From NCBI GenBank assembly GCA_016716505.1, contig JADJWF010000001.1, positions 62,001-126,000 of the forward strand: a DNA stretch of 64,000 bases, in the 5' to 3' direction. Source of the DNA: Verrucomicrobiota bacterium. Lineage in GTDB: Bacteria; Verrucomicrobiota; Verrucomicrobiia; Limisphaerales; J093. The position numbers were made by a program, and so were the translations under genes. Positions 8,595 to 17,592 of the stretch are shown one piece after another. A model generated the notes under the pieces. That model was not told where the DNA came from, made no database searches, and was given only the letters and a program-made list of their open reading frames with translations. Position 1 is the first letter of the stretch; each line of letters opens with the position of its first letter.

Positions 8595-9752
8595 ATGAAG
8601 ACCGACCGCCACTGGCTCCATCAGAAGCTCGCCGCCTTCGCCCGCGCTCACGGCCTCAAGGCGGCGGCACGCGAGTTCGGCTGCGCCCGCAACACCGTCC
8701 GCAAATGGCTCCGCCGCCACGTCCCCGGCAAACCTTCCGCGCTGGCCGAACTCTCCCGCCGCCCCAAGCGCTGCCCGCATCAAACTTCCGCCGGAGTGGA
8801 AGGGCAGATCGTCAAGCTCCGCCAGCAAACCGGCTTCGGCGCCGAGCGCCTCCAACACGAGTTTGCTTTGCCCGTCAGTCACAACGCCATCGCCCGCATC
8901 CTCCGCCAGCACCACCTGACCCGGCCCCGCAAAAAGAAGCCCACCACCAAAAAGCAGCTCCGCCACGTCAAACGCCTCTGGCCGCTCTTTGGCCAGCTCT
9001 CCGCCGACACCAAATATTTGCAGGACATTCCCCATTACTGGCCACAGATGACCCGCCTCCAACTGCCCCGCTTCCAATACACTGCCCGCGAGCCGGTCTC
9101 CGGCGCCTGCTTCACCGGCTACGCCGACGAACTGTCCAAGTCCTACGCCACCTTCCTGGCCGAACAGCTCTCCGTCCATCTGGCCGGTCACGGCGTCGAT
9201 CTCTCCCGCCTGACCTGGCAGACGGACAACGGCTGTGAGTTCCTCGAAAACCAGGACGAGCAAGGCCTGCCCGCCGCCGTCCGCGCCCTGGGTTCAAGCC
9301 ATCGCTACATCCCGCCCAAGCGTTACACCTGGCAGAGTGATGTGGAAACCGTTCACCGCCTGGTCGAAGACGAGTTCTTTGATCGCGAAACCTTCACCGG
9401 CCCGGCCGATTTCTGGCGCAAGGTCACCACCTACTGGCTTTACTTCAACCTCGTGCGCCCCAACCGGGCCAAGGAATGGCAAAGCCCCCTGCAAATCCTC
9501 CAGGCCCAGGCCCCGGCGCTGGTCGGGGCGGTGTTAAACTGGCGTCCCCTCAACCTCTCCAAACGCCACCACCTCTACTTGCCTTACCCCCACCACAGGG
9601 GTCACGATCTACCCAGCTTTCCCTACTTCCCCGAGGGATGCCTCAGTTGTTACGATGGGAACGGAGTTCATAGTGGGAGCCGGGCGAAGCGGGCACCGGC
9701 AGGACGAAACCCTGGAAATCCGGTCTCCGCACTGGCCAGCGCGACCGTTTGA
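8595..9752 (+). CDS. Transposase with DDE integrase core (IS481/IS3-like)
   Basis: About 385 residues from the ATG at 8595; a GTG at 8565 in the same frame would add ten. The N-terminal helix-turn-helix (KAAAREFGCARNTVRKWLRR) is followed by a linker and the rve-type catalytic core. The likely triad is Asp in LSADTKYLQD, Asp in WQTDNGCEF and Glu in SDVETVHRLVEDEFF. The frame continues without a stop through the right inverted repeat (ends at 9624) and the target duplication, ending at TGA 9752 in host DNA. The last 42 or so residues are therefore not encoded by the element. Neither candidate start has a clear Shine-Dalgarno. Probably still functional, since all catalytic motifs are present. 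Confidence 0.85.
   Translation: MKTDRHWLHQKLAAFARAHGLKAAAREFGCARNTVRKWLRRHVPGKPSALAELSRRPKRCPHQTSAGVEGQIVKLRQQTGFGAERLQHEFALPVSHNAIARILRQHHLTRPRKKKPTTKKQLRHVKRLWPLFGQLSADTKYLQDIPHYWPQMTRLQLPRFQYTAREPVSGACFTGYADELSKSYATFLAEQLSVHLAGHGVDLSRLTWQTDNGCEFLENQDEQGLPAAVRALGSSHRYIPPKRYTWQSDVETVHRLVEDEFFDRETFTGPADFWRKVTTYWLYFNLVRPNRAKEWQSPLQILQAQAPALVGAVLNWRPLNLSKRHHLYLPYPHHRGHDLPSFPYFPEGCLSCYDGNGVHSGSRAKRAPAGRNPGNPVSALASATV
9598..9624. repeat. Right terminal inverted repeat of the insertion sequence
   Basis: 27 bp, the inverted partner of 8431-8458. It lies inside the open transposase frame. Confidence 0.8.
9625..9639. repeat. Right 15-bp direct repeat (target-site duplication)
   Basis: Exact copy of 8416-8430, directly abutting the right inverted repeat. 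Confidence 0.8.
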
Positions 9753-10161
9753 GGCGGCCGAGGGCGTTGGGGGGTACCCGCGCGGACCGGCAGGCAAAGC
9801 GCCGCCATGCCGCCGGCACCCGCATCCGCGCCACCCATTGTCGGGAGTGCCATGCCATCCGGCCGGGCACCAGCGCCAGCTTCTTCATCAGGGTCTTCAC
9901 CCGCCAGACCCGGCAGCCGTTATTCACGTCCAGCAGCTTGATCGCCACCATCAGGTCGTAGGCCAGTGCGGCGATGGGAGAGTCATTCTGGTTGGCGACC
10001 CGCGCCAAGCTCGGCGGCCGATGACGGTCCCAGCCGCTGAGCGACTCGCTGAAGAGCGGTTCCATGTCGGCATTCAAGTGATGCCGCTCGCCCACCCGTG
10101 CCGGGTCGGTCTGCCCGCCGTCGCGGGCAATGAAGCCGCAGCGGTCAAAGAGCCCGTCAGC
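9643..10161 (-). pseudogene. C-terminal remnant of a DDE transposase (IS1380/IS4-like)
   Basis: The minus-strand frame between a stop at 10162-10164 and the stop at 9643 has no proper start and encodes only a transposase tail. The segment IAALAYDLMVAIKLLDVN, followed by RVKTLMKKLALVPGRMAWHS and RQWVARMRVPAAWRRF, resembles the C-terminal end of IS1380-type transposases (hydrophobic AYDL helix, then the basic LPGR..RR region). The N-terminal two thirds, including the first catalytic residues, are gone. It abuts the younger insertion sequence, so this is a small graveyard of mobile elements. The family call is from memory of motif style and is moderate. Confidence 0.5.
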
Positions 10162-10541
10162 TCACCGCAAACAACTGGGGCGCCTCATGGTCCCAAGAGG
10201 CGATTGGCTTGTGGGCGAACGCTGGGACACGAGTGGCAGGGGGGGAAGGCCAGATTGGGTCTGGCGAGCCGCCTGCCGGCGGTTGTGCGCTTGGCGGGAG
10301 GGGCATTTGGCGGACCGTAGGTGTTTTCGGCCGGGCAAGGCCTGTTTTTGGGGGACCAAGCGGGTTTTCCCGGCCGGCTGTGCGTGGGGCGGGGAAAATG
10401 TTTCTTCGGGCGGCCGAACGGCGAAAATGGGACGACAATTCTGTTTGACAACACCCGCCGCCAGAACTAGAAAGCGCCGACATTTCAACGGTTTAACAGT
10501 GCAGGGTGAGCGGTTCACTTGCCGAAGAGCCTCAAAGATTT
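10162..10541. other. Non-coding stretch upstream of the export genes
   Basis: About 380 bp with no convincing gene. It is G-rich on the plus strand (for example GTGGCAGGGGGGGAAGG near 10233) and holds a weak promoter candidate at 10445-10473. It probably combines old mobile-element debris with the regulatory region of the export operon. Confidence 0.5.
10445..10473 (+). promoter_or_regulatory. Candidate sigma70-type promoter for the export operon
   Basis: TTGACA (10445-10450), a 17-base spacer, then TAGAAA (10468-10473), about 70 bp before the start at 10542. The -35 is perfect and the -10 is weak. Confidence 0.4.
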
Positions 10542-11828
10542 ATGAAGACACTGATTACGTGCGCCAGTCTCGCAGCGGTCGGCATGACCGGTGTGCAAGC
10601 CCAGAGCGAAAAAGACGCAGCCCCGGCCAAGCCTTTTCAGGTCTATGCCAGCGTCCGCGGGTTCTACGACGACAACTACACCACGGGACCCGACAAGGTT
10701 CCGGCGAGTTATCCCGCGGGATACATGGAGAAACGCGACAGTTGGGGGTTCAGTGTCGCCCCGGGCGTGTCGCTTGACGTTCTGCGGGACCAGACTTCGA
10801 TCCGCTTGGGTTACGACTTCGACTACCGTTACTACGAAGATCGGCCGGATAACAACGCCGACATGGCGCACAACTTCAAGCTGAACCTGAACCACCGTTT
10901 CAACGAGCAGTTCAAACTGGAAGTTTTCGACTCTTTCGTGATCGGCCAGGAGCCAGAGTTGCTGAATCCGGCGGACGGGCAGGCGACACAGGTGCTCCGG
11001 GTCAGCGGCGACAATATTCGCAACTACGGCGGTGTGGGGCTGCTGGCAAATTTCTCGGAACACTGGGGCTCGCGTGTCAATTACGCGAACACCTTCTACG
11101 ATTACGATTTGGAAGGTGATGGCAGCTACTCGGCCCTGATGGACCGCATGGAGCACTTGGCGACCGTTGACCTGCGGTACCAGTACAACCCGACGGTCCT
11201 GACTCTGATCGGTTACCAGTACGGTCTGATCGAGCAAACGAGCGATGACAAGCTGGCGCTTGGATCTTCGTTGTCGGCGGATGTGCGCGACCGAAATTCC
11301 CACTACGGATTCCTGGGTGTGGATTACGACCTCAGCAGCCAGTTCAGCACCCAGTTGCGCGGTGGTGTTCAGTACACCGAGTACCCGAACGCGCCGGCCG
11401 GAAACGACGACGACTTTGTGTCGCCCTATTTCGATGCCTTGCTCATGTTCAGGTACTCGAAGGACAGTCGGGCTCAGTTGGGAGTCAAGTACGGCTTGAG
11501 CCAGACCGACGTGGCGGTGACGTCGGCCTCTGACTCGGCGATCACCCAGGACGCGGAATCCCTGACCGTGTACGCTGCGGTGGTTCACCGCCTGACGTCG
11601 CGTCTGTACGCGACCGCCCGTGCGCAATGGATGATGGCGAACTTTCACGGGGGCGTCATGGACGACGAGCAAGACAACTACTACGGGGCGGACGTCAGCC
11701 TGACCTACGAGATCAATCGTTACTTGGCCGTCGAAGCTGGCTACTTGTGGGACAAGCTGGACTCCGACATCGAAGTCCGCCGCTACTCCCGCAATCGGGT
11801 GTTCGCCGGTATCAAGGCGACCTTCTGA
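10542..11828 (+). CDS. Outer-membrane beta-barrel protein of a polysaccharide export locus
   Basis: A 428-residue exported protein: signal peptide MKTLITCASLAAVGMTGVQAQ, then a long series of alternating amphipathic strands rich in Tyr, Asp and Asn, ending in Phe (FAGIKATF) as outer-membrane barrels do. It looks like the outer-membrane beta-barrel family (BBP2/PF10082-type) often found next to Wzc/Wza genes and exosortase-linked polysaccharide clusters. It may act as a secretion or anchoring pore for the polymer; the exact role is not shown. The ATG at 10542 was chosen because the signal peptide begins there. It ends 68 bp before the Wzc-like gene, with a terminator-like hairpin between. Confidence 0.75.
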   Translation: MKTLITCASLAAVGMTGVQAQSEKDAAPAKPFQVYASVRGFYDDNYTTGPDKVPASYPAGYMEKRDSWGFSVAPGVSLDVLRDQTSIRLGYDFDYRYYEDRPDNNADMAHNFKLNLNHRFNEQFKLEVFDSFVIGQEPELLNPADGQATQVLRVSGDNIRNYGGVGLLANFSEHWGSRVNYANTFYDYDLEGDGSYSALMDRMEHLATVDLRYQYNPTVLTLIGYQYGLIEQTSDDKLALGSSLSADVRDRNSHYGFLGVDYDLSSQFSTQLRGGVQYTEYPNAPAGNDDDFVSPYFDALLMFRYSKDSRAQLGVKYGLSQTDVAVTSASDSAITQDAESLTVYAAVVHRLTSRLYATARAQWMMANFHGGVMDDEQDNYYGADVSLTYEINRYLAVEAGYLWDKLDSDIEVRRYSRNRVFAGIKATF

Positions 11829-11851
11829 CCGGTTGACAGGTTCGAACTTGT

Positions 11852-11890
11852 GGGAGGCTGGAACCCGGTTTCTGGCCTCCTTCTTTTTTC
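11852..11890 (+). terminator. Intrinsic terminator, or attenuator, just before the Wzc-like gene
   Basis: Stem GGAGGC (11853-11858) with GCCTCC (11875-11880), extendable by a G-U pair, followed directly by TTCTTTTTTC. It stops 7 bases before the ATG of the next gene, so it sits in that gene's leader as well as ending the barrel gene transcript. Confidence 0.6.
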
Positions 11891-11896
11891 TTCGCC

Positions 11897-14116
11897 ATGG
11901 AATCGAGCAAACCCGCCGTCACAACGCCCCAATCGGAAAGTCAGTACCATTTCCTGGATTACTGGCGGATTATCCGGATCCGCAAGACGGTGATTCTCGC
12001 CGTTTTTCTTCTGGTGGTGGTCACCACCACAGCGGTGACGTTCGTCCTCAAGCCCATTTACGCCTCCACCGTTCGGATGGCGGTTGAGAAGGACTACAAG
12101 GACATCACCCCCCTGGGCCAGCAGCAGATTCAGGCGGGTTTCGATCCGTACTTCATCGAAACGGAATTCCAGAAGATCCAGTCCACGCTGGTGCTGTATG
12201 AGGTTCTGGAGAGGCTGAGTCCTCCGGATCAACTCGACCCGGAGAAAAACCTGCTGCGCCGGTGGGCCGAGCGGTACAACGAAGAACAGCTCACGAAGCA
12301 AGAGGCGTATCAGATTCTGCGGCGCAATCTTGATGTCCGCCAGGCGCGCAACACTTCGCTGATCGAGGTGCGCGTGTACAGCGAGGACAAGCAGGAGGCC
12401 AAGGACATCGCTGACGCGATCGCTGAAGTTTACAAGACCAGCCGGGTCAGGTCGAAAAAGCAGCAGACCGAGGGGGCCATCCGGGAGCTGGAAAAGCAGT
12501 ACGAGGAACAAACCAACAAGGTCGCCACCTTGGCAGCCGAATTGGACCGCTTGCGGACGGAACTGGGGATTCCTGATTCGGGGACCGATTCTTCCGCGAG
12601 TTATCAAATCTCCGTCGAGCGGGAGGCAGCCAGCGCTGCCGGCGGACAGTTGGTCTTGGCGCGAACCGAACTGGTTTTTTACGAAAAGACGCTGGAAAGC
12701 CTCTTGTCATTAAGCCGGGCAGACCTGCGCGAGGCGATTCCCACCGTGGTGCAAGCGGAACAACTGCTGCCGCAGTTGCTCACGGATCTATCAGCGGTGG
12801 AAGTCAACCTCGCCACCGCCCGGAAGGACTACCAGGACGAACACCCGGATGTCCAACGGCTGCTGGCGCGAAAGGAAACGCTGGAACGGCAGATCGAGGC
12901 CCGCTTGACCGGCATCTTGACGGGCCTTTCGAACAAGGTGGTGTCGTTGAGCGGTCGAGTGGCCGAGCTGGAGCATCAGGTGCAGCAGGTCAAACTTCAG
13001 GTTGCCGAGGAAGCCAAGCGCTCCCGGTCCTACTGGCAGCTCAAGCGCAAGTTGGAGAATGAGCAGCGGATCGCGGATGCCCTCCAACTGCGCCTGACGC
13101 AGGAGCGGGTGGATTCCGCGCTGCCGACCTCGTCTATCGTGGAAATTGTGGATCGGGCCGAAGTCGGGCTGAACCCTGTACGGCCAAAGCTGATCTTGAA
13201 CATCGCGCTGGGCGTGGTCGTGGGGCTGATCATGGGTGTGGGCCTCGCCTTCTTTATCGAGTACCTCGACACCAGCGTGAAGACGATTGACGACGTGGAA
13301 CGATCGCTGCAGACGCCCGTCATCGGCGTGATTCCCCAGAACGTCGGCCTGCTCATGGACGAGGGGCCGGACAGTCCGCACGCGGAAGCCTATCGGGTTT
13401 TGCGGACCAACGTCCTCTTCTCGCGCAAGAATCCGCAGTACAATACGCTCACGGTGGTCAGCGGCGGCGCTGGCGAGGGCAAGTCCACCACCATCTTCAA
13501 TCTCGCCACGGTCTTCGCGCAGAACGGCGCCCGCGTGCTGGTGGTGGACTCGGACCTCCGCCGTCCCAGTTTGCACAAGTTCCTGAACGTGTCGAACAGC
13601 GTGGGGCTGACCAACTTCCTGCTGAAGCAGAACTCACTGGAAGAGGTGGTTCAGACCACCAAGCTGCCGACGCTGGACTTTTTGCCGAGCGGCAAACTGC
13701 CCAGCAGCGCCTTGGGCCTGCTCAATTCGACCCGGATGCAGGACTTCATCAAGGACGTCAAGCAGCGGTACGATTTCGTGTTCTTTGATTCGCCGCCGAT
13801 CATGGGGGTAAGTGACGCCTCCATTTTGGCCAGCGAAGTGGATCTGGCGATTCTCGTGGTCCAGTACCGCAAGTATCCCCAGGCGATCAACCTGCGGGCG
13901 AAGCAAATGGTCGAAAAGGTTGGCGGCAACCTGCTGGGGGTGGTGCTGAACAACATCAACATCTCGCAGGACTCGTACTACTACTACTACAGCGGGTACT
14001 ACTACGACTACTACTCGAAGGACGACTCCGGCGAGGGCGCCGAGCCCAAGGCCCCGGCGGAGCCGAAGACGGAGACGGCATCCGCGAAGGCGGGCCAGCT
14101 CGAGCAGAAGTTCTGA
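11897..14116 (+). CDS. Wzc-like polysaccharide co-polymerase with C-terminal BY-kinase
   Basis: A 739-residue inner-membrane tyrosine autokinase controlling polymer length and export. It has a Wzz-type N-terminal domain with TM1 at about 31-51, a long periplasmic coiled-coil region (about 150-425) and TM2 at about 430-456 (LILNIALGVVVGLIMGV). The cytoplasmic kinase has Walker A GGAGEGKSTT (about 521-530), Walker A' VLVVDSDLRRP (about 547-557) and Walker B FVFFDSPP (about 625-632). The tyrosine cluster near the C-terminus (10 Tyr within 13 codons at 13976-14014) is the expected phosphorylation site. A Wza-like gene follows after 37 bp. No clear ribosome-binding site precedes the ATG, because the terminator T-run lies there. 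Confidence 0.95.
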   Translation: MESSKPAVTTPQSESQYHFLDYWRIIRIRKTVILAVFLLVVVTTTAVTFVLKPIYASTVRMAVEKDYKDITPLGQQQIQAGFDPYFIETEFQKIQSTLVLYEVLERLSPPDQLDPEKNLLRRWAERYNEEQLTKQEAYQILRRNLDVRQARNTSLIEVRVYSEDKQEAKDIADAIAEVYKTSRVRSKKQQTEGAIRELEKQYEEQTNKVATLAAELDRLRTELGIPDSGTDSSASYQISVEREAASAAGGQLVLARTELVFYEKTLESLLSLSRADLREAIPTVVQAEQLLPQLLTDLSAVEVNLATARKDYQDEHPDVQRLLARKETLERQIEARLTGILTGLSNKVVSLSGRVAELEHQVQQVKLQVAEEAKRSRSYWQLKRKLENEQRIADALQLRLTQERVDSALPTSSIVEIVDRAEVGLNPVRPKLILNIALGVVVGLIMGVGLAFFIEYLDTSVKTIDDVERSLQTPVIGVIPQNVGLLMDEGPDSPHAEAYRVLRTNVLFSRKNPQYNTLTVVSGGAGEGKSTTIFNLATVFAQNGARVLVVDSDLRRPSLHKFLNVSNSVGLTNFLLKQNSLEEVVQTTKLPTLDFLPSGKLPSSALGLLNSTRMQDFIKDVKQRYDFVFFDSPPIMGVSDASILASEVDLAILVVQYRKYPQAINLRAKQMVEKVGGNLLGVVLNNINISQDSYYYYYSGYYYDYYSKDDSGEGAEPKAPAEPKTETASAKAGQLEQKF

Positions 14117-14153
14117 GTTCACAGGTCACGCGTGGGGGACATAATCACGGGCC

Positions 14154-14786
14154 ATGAAGCGAAAACGGATGACACTGATCAGCGGTTTCGTCGCGTTGAC
14201 GGCGATCCTGATTTTGGCCGGCTCCGGCTGCGGAACCACGGGAGGCGAAACGACGGGAACGGGACCGCAAGGGGTTGGCTCCCGGACGCTCCCGGCGGCT
14301 CCGAGCATTGACGAAGTGCGCGTTGGCGACCGGCTGACCATCACCTTTACCGACGTGCCGCAAGCGCCGCCGCCGATCGAGGTTCGGGTGCCCGACAGCG
14401 GCGAGATCGCCTTGCCGCTCGACGTCAAGGTGCAGGCAGCGGGCAAGAAGACCGGGGAGTTGGCGGAGGAAATCCGCAAGAAATACGACACGTTCTATCG
14501 CCGCCTGTCGGTGAACGTCCGCCAGGACGATCGCTTTTTCTATGTGGGCGGCGCGGTTCGCAAACCCGATCGCCATCAGTACGCCGGCGAGATGACGCTC
14601 TTGGGCGCGATCAAGGCCGCTGGCGACTTCACCGACTTCGCCAAACGGAACAAGGTGCAGGTGGTGCGGCAGGACGGCACCCGGCTGGTGGTGGATTGCA
14701 AAAAGGCGCTGCGCGATCCGCGGTACGACGTGCCGATTTATCCCAATGACAACATCTACGTGCCGCAGCGCACGGGTCCCTGGTAA
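14154..14786 (+). CDS. Wza-like polysaccharide export lipoprotein
   Basis: A 210-residue outer-membrane export protein. The lipoprotein signal MKRKRMTLISGFVALTAILI ends in the lipobox LAGSGC (Cys26). A Poly_export (PES) domain follows (about 52-125, YxVG-like start VRVGDRLTITFTDV), then one SLBB-type beta-grasp domain (about 128-200, FFYVGGAVRKP). It is shorter than E. coli Wza (about 380) because it has a single SLBB domain and no C-terminal amphipathic helix, which is usual outside Proteobacteria. It partners the BY-kinase just upstream. The pore through the outer membrane may therefore be provided by the barrel protein at 10542. Confidence 0.92.
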   Translation: MKRKRMTLISGFVALTAILILAGSGCGTTGGETTGTGPQGVGSRTLPAAPSIDEVRVGDRLTITFTDVPQAPPPIEVRVPDSGEIALPLDVKVQAAGKKTGELAEEIRKKYDTFYRRLSVNVRQDDRFFYVGGAVRKPDRHQYAGEMTLLGAIKAAGDFTDFAKRNKVQVVRQDGTRLVVDCKKALRDPRYDVPIYPNDNIYVPQRTGPW

Positions 14787-14828
14787 GACCCGGGTGAAGG
14801 ATCCGGCACGTCGGGAGGCAATGGTGCC

Positions 14829-15218
14829 GTGGTGCTGTTGAAGGTTCTTTCGGGCAAGGCGGCGGGCCGTGAAGTCATGGCCCGCCGTTTCCCTTTTGTC
14901 GTTGGCCGCTCGCCGGACGCGGGTTTGTCCCTCACCGACGATGGCGTGTGGGAGCAACACTGCCGCCTGCTTCTGAAACCGGGCCGGGGCGTGGTACTCG
15001 TCGCGGCCGAGCAAGCGGCGAGCCTGGTGAATCTGGAGCCCGCGCGGGAGGTTCAACTGCGCAACGGCGATCTGATTCAGTTGGGCGCGGCGACGCTCCA
15101 ATTCTGGCTTGCCCCGCCGCGGCAGGCGGGACTTCGCCTGCGGGAGGGGCTGACGTGGTTGGCGATTCTTGGTTTGGCGGCTCTCCAGATTGCCACCGCG
15201 CTTTCGCTGACACGCTGA
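14829..15218 (+). CDS. FHA-domain protein with C-terminal membrane anchor
   Basis: 129 residues. The N-terminal FHA fold (about 1-95) shows the signature [15 protein letters not shown], then VWEQHCRL in place of the usual SxxH, and [13 protein letters not shown] domains bind phosphothreonine. The C-terminus has one hydrophobic segment ([20 protein letters not shown]), so the protein is probably tail-anchored with the FHA domain in the cytoplasm. The start is GTG at 14829, with GGGAGGC at 14813-14819 as ribosome-binding site; the ATG at 14821 is out of frame. It lies 42 bp after the Wza-like gene, suggesting co-transcription with the export genes. Which phosphoprotein it reads is unknown. Confidence 0.75.
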   Translation: MVLLKVLSGKAAGREVMARRFPFVVGRSPDAGLSLTDDGVWEQHCRLLLKPGRGVVLVAAEQAASLVNLEPAREVQLRNGDLIQLGAATLQFWLAPPRQAGLRLREGLTWLAILGLAALQIATALSLTR

Positions 15219-15276
15219 CCGGCGACCGCCGGCTTTTTGCGTGTCAACACCGCCGTTGGCATGTCAGGCTGACGCC

Positions 15277-17514
15277 ATGATTCTGACGCCCGACGAAGTT
15301 CAGAGCCTCGTTCAAGCCCGGCACGCCTCGCCCCACAGCCTCCTCGGCATGCACCCGCTGGGCGGGGGACGCGGAGTGGTCGTCCGCGCGTATCTTCCCA
15401 ACGCGGCAAAGGTCGAGGCCGTGCCCGTGCATGAGCCGGCGATGCCGACCATCCTTCTGACCCGACTGGACGAATCCGGACTTTACGAGGGGGTCAGTCG
15501 CGCGACGGACCGGGTGTACGCCTACGACCTCATCGTCACCGATTATCAAGGCCACCAGCGACGCTCGCGCGATGCGTACTCCTTCCTGCCCACCTTGGGC
15601 GAGCAGGATCTCTACCTCTTCGGCCAAGGCAACGAGCGCCGCATCTACGAGAAGCTGGGCGCGCACCGCCGCGTGCTTGATGGGGTGTCGGGGGTCAGTT
15701 TTGCCGTCTGGGCGCCGAACGCGCAGCGCGTGAGCGTCGTGGGCGACTTCAACGGTTGGGACGGCCGGTACCATCCGCTGCGGCTGTTGGGGCCGTCAGG
15801 CGTTTGGGAGGTTTTCGTTCCAGGGCTGGGTGAGGGCACGCTTTACAAGTTCGAAATCCGCAACCACGCCGGTCACATCGTGCTCAAATCCGATCCGTAC
15901 GCGACTTTCTTTGAAGTCCCGCCAAAGAACGCCGCGATCGTCTGGGACACGAAGAAATTCTCGTGGACCGACGACGCCTGGTTGAAGCGGCGATCGGAAG
16001 TCAATCCGCTCCGTTCACCGATCAGCATTTACGAGGTCCATCTCGGTTCCTGGCGAAAAAAGTCCGCCTTCGAGTCATTCGGATTCCGGGAGCTCGCGGG
16101 GCCGCTGGTGGATTACGTGCGGCGGATGGGCTTCACCCACGTCGAGTTCCTGCCGGTGGCGGAGCACGCCTTCTACCCGAGCTGGGGCTATCAAGTGACG
16201 GGGTTTTACGCCCCCACCAGCCGCTTCGGGACGCCGGAGGATTTTCAATTTCTGGTCAATGCCCTTCACGAAGCGGGCATCGGCGTGCTGGTGGACTGGG
16301 TGCCGGCGCATTTTCCGCGGGATGACTGGGCCCTCGCCCACTTCGATGGCACGGCGCTTTATGAGCACGCCGACCCGCGCCAGGGCGCGCACCAGGACTG
16401 GGGCACGCTGATCTTCAACTATGGCCGGCACGAGGTCAGAAACTTCCTCACCGCCAATGCGCTGTACTGGTGCGAGCGCTTTCACGTGGACGGGCTGCGG
16501 GTGGACGCCGTGGCATCCATGTTGTACCTCGACTACTCGCGCAGAGAGGGCGAGTGGATCCCGAACGAATATGGCGGCCGCGAGAACCTCGAAGCGATCG
16601 CCTTCCTCCGGGAGTTCAACCACCTTGTCCACACGGAGCATCCGGGGGTGATCACCATCGCGGAGGAATCCACCGCCTGGCCGCAGGTCACCCGCCCGCC
16701 ATATCTCGGTGGTCTGGGGTTCAGCCTCAAGTGGAACATGGGCTGGATGCATGACACGCTTGGCTACTTCAAGCGCGAGCCCGTCTTTCGCAAGTACCAC
16801 CAGAACGACCTCACCTTCGCGATGCTGTATCACCATCACGAGAACTTCGTGCTGCCGCTTTCGCACGACGAGGTCGTTCACGGCAAGGGGTCTCTGCGCG
16901 GCCGGATGCCGGGCGACGATTGGCAGGGCTTTGCCAACCTGCGCTGCCTGCTCGGATACCAATGGCTTTTTCCGGGCAAGAAACTGCTGTTCATGGGGGG
17001 GGAACTGGGCCAGCGAAATGAGTGGAATGCCAACAGCGAACTCGACTGGTGGCTGCTTCAGGCCGGGCCGTTCCACGCCGGGGTTCAGAAATGGGTGGCC
17101 GATCTCAACGCCCGCTACCGCGCCGAACCCGCGTTGTGGCAGGGGGACTACGACCATGACGGTTTTTGGTGGGTGGATTGCAGCGACCACGAGAACAGCA
17201 TCCTCAGCTTCGTCCGTTACTCGCACGAGATTGCCGCGGCTCCGGCGGGCAGCCATTCGATCTCGCGGCCGGCCACTCATCTTTTCGTGGTGCTCAATCT
17301 CACGCCGGTGGTTCGCTACAACTACCGTCTCGGCTTGCCCAAGGAGGGCTTCTGGCGGGAAGTGCTCAACAGCGACGCCGCCATATATGGGGGCAGCAAC
17401 GTAGGAAACGCGGGCGGGGTCACTGCGGAGCCGGTGCCCTCGCACAACCAGCCGTGTTCCGCCGTGTTTACCTTGCCGCCGCTGGCGATCGTGGTCTTTC
17501 GCGCGGAGGGATGA
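15277..17514 (+). CDS. glgB: 1,4-alpha-glucan branching enzyme
   Basis: Makes alpha-1,6 branches in glycogen. The 745 residues match the usual GlgB length. It has an N1 domain (about 10-100), a CBM48 domain (about 125-215, [20 protein letters not shown]) and a GH13 catalytic domain. The catalytic residues are visible: nucleophile Asp in [13 protein letters not shown] (about residue 409), acid/base Glu in [11 protein letters not shown] (about 461) and the third Asp in LSHDEVVHG (about 529). A GH13 C-terminal beta domain ends the protein. The ATG at 15277 is preferred over an upstream GTG because the family N-terminus begins there. No other glycogen genes are nearby, so it is a stand-alone glg gene between the export genes and hldE2. 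Confidence 0.95.
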   Translation: MILTPDEVQSLVQARHASPHSLLGMHPLGGGRGVVVRAYLPNAAKVEAVPVHEPAMPTILLTRLDESGLYEGVSRATDRVYAYDLIVTDYQGHQRRSRDAYSFLPTLGEQDLYLFGQGNERRIYEKLGAHRRVLDGVSGVSFAVWAPNAQRVSVVGDFNGWDGRYHPLRLLGPSGVWEVFVPGLGEGTLYKFEIRNHAGHIVLKSDPYATFFEVPPKNAAIVWDTKKFSWTDDAWLKRRSEVNPLRSPISIYEVHLGSWRKKSAFESFGFRELAGPLVDYVRRMGFTHVEFLPVAEHAFYPSWGYQVTGFYAPTSRFGTPEDFQFLVNALHEAGIGVLVDWVPAHFPRDDWALAHFDGTALYEHADPRQGAHQDWGTLIFNYGRHEVRNFLTANALYWCERFHVDGLRVDAVASMLYLDYSRREGEWIPNEYGGRENLEAIAFLREFNHLVHTEHPGVITIAEESTAWPQVTRPPYLGGLGFSLKWNMGWMHDTLGYFKREPVFRKYHQNDLTFAMLYHHHENFVLPLSHDEVVHGKGSLRGRMPGDDWQGFANLRCLLGYQWLFPGKKLLFMGGELGQRNEWNANSELDWWLLQAGPFHAGVQKWVADLNARYRAEPALWQGDYDHDGFWWVDCSDHENSILSFVRYSHEIAAAPAGSHSISRPATHLFVVLNLTPVVRYNYRLGLPKEGFWREVLNSDAAIYGGSNVGNAGGVTAEPVPSHNQPCSAVFTLPPLAIVVFRAEG

Positions 17515-17547
17515 CGCTCCCGCTGCGGCCGCCGGAGCCCGGGAGCG
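17515..17547. other. Hairpin between glgB and the adenylyltransferase gene
   Basis: CGCTCCCG (17515-17522) pairs with CGGGAGCG (17540-17547); the 17-base loop itself contains GCGGCCGC. No T-tract follows, so it is not a standard terminator. Confidence 0.35.
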
Positions 17548-17592
17548 GTCTAAGCCGTTGTCGCGAGCCACGGAACGGAGACAGATTTCGGC

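Larger units (their letters stand above)
8431..9624 (+). mobile_element. Complete insertion sequence, DDE transposase, IS481/IS3-like (about 1194 bp)
   Basis: Bounded by imperfect inverted repeats of 28 and 27 bp sharing the core GCTGGGTAGATCGTGACCCC, and flanked by an identical 15-bp direct repeat on both sides. It contains one transposase gene with a helix-turn-helix and an rve-type DDE core. The DDE type and the long duplication fit an IS481-like element better than a two-frame IS3 element, but the exact family is not certain. A 28-bp perfect palindrome lies in the transposase leader. The transposase frame is not closed inside the element. It inserted between the Ig-like gene and an older transposase remnant. 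Confidence 0.82.
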
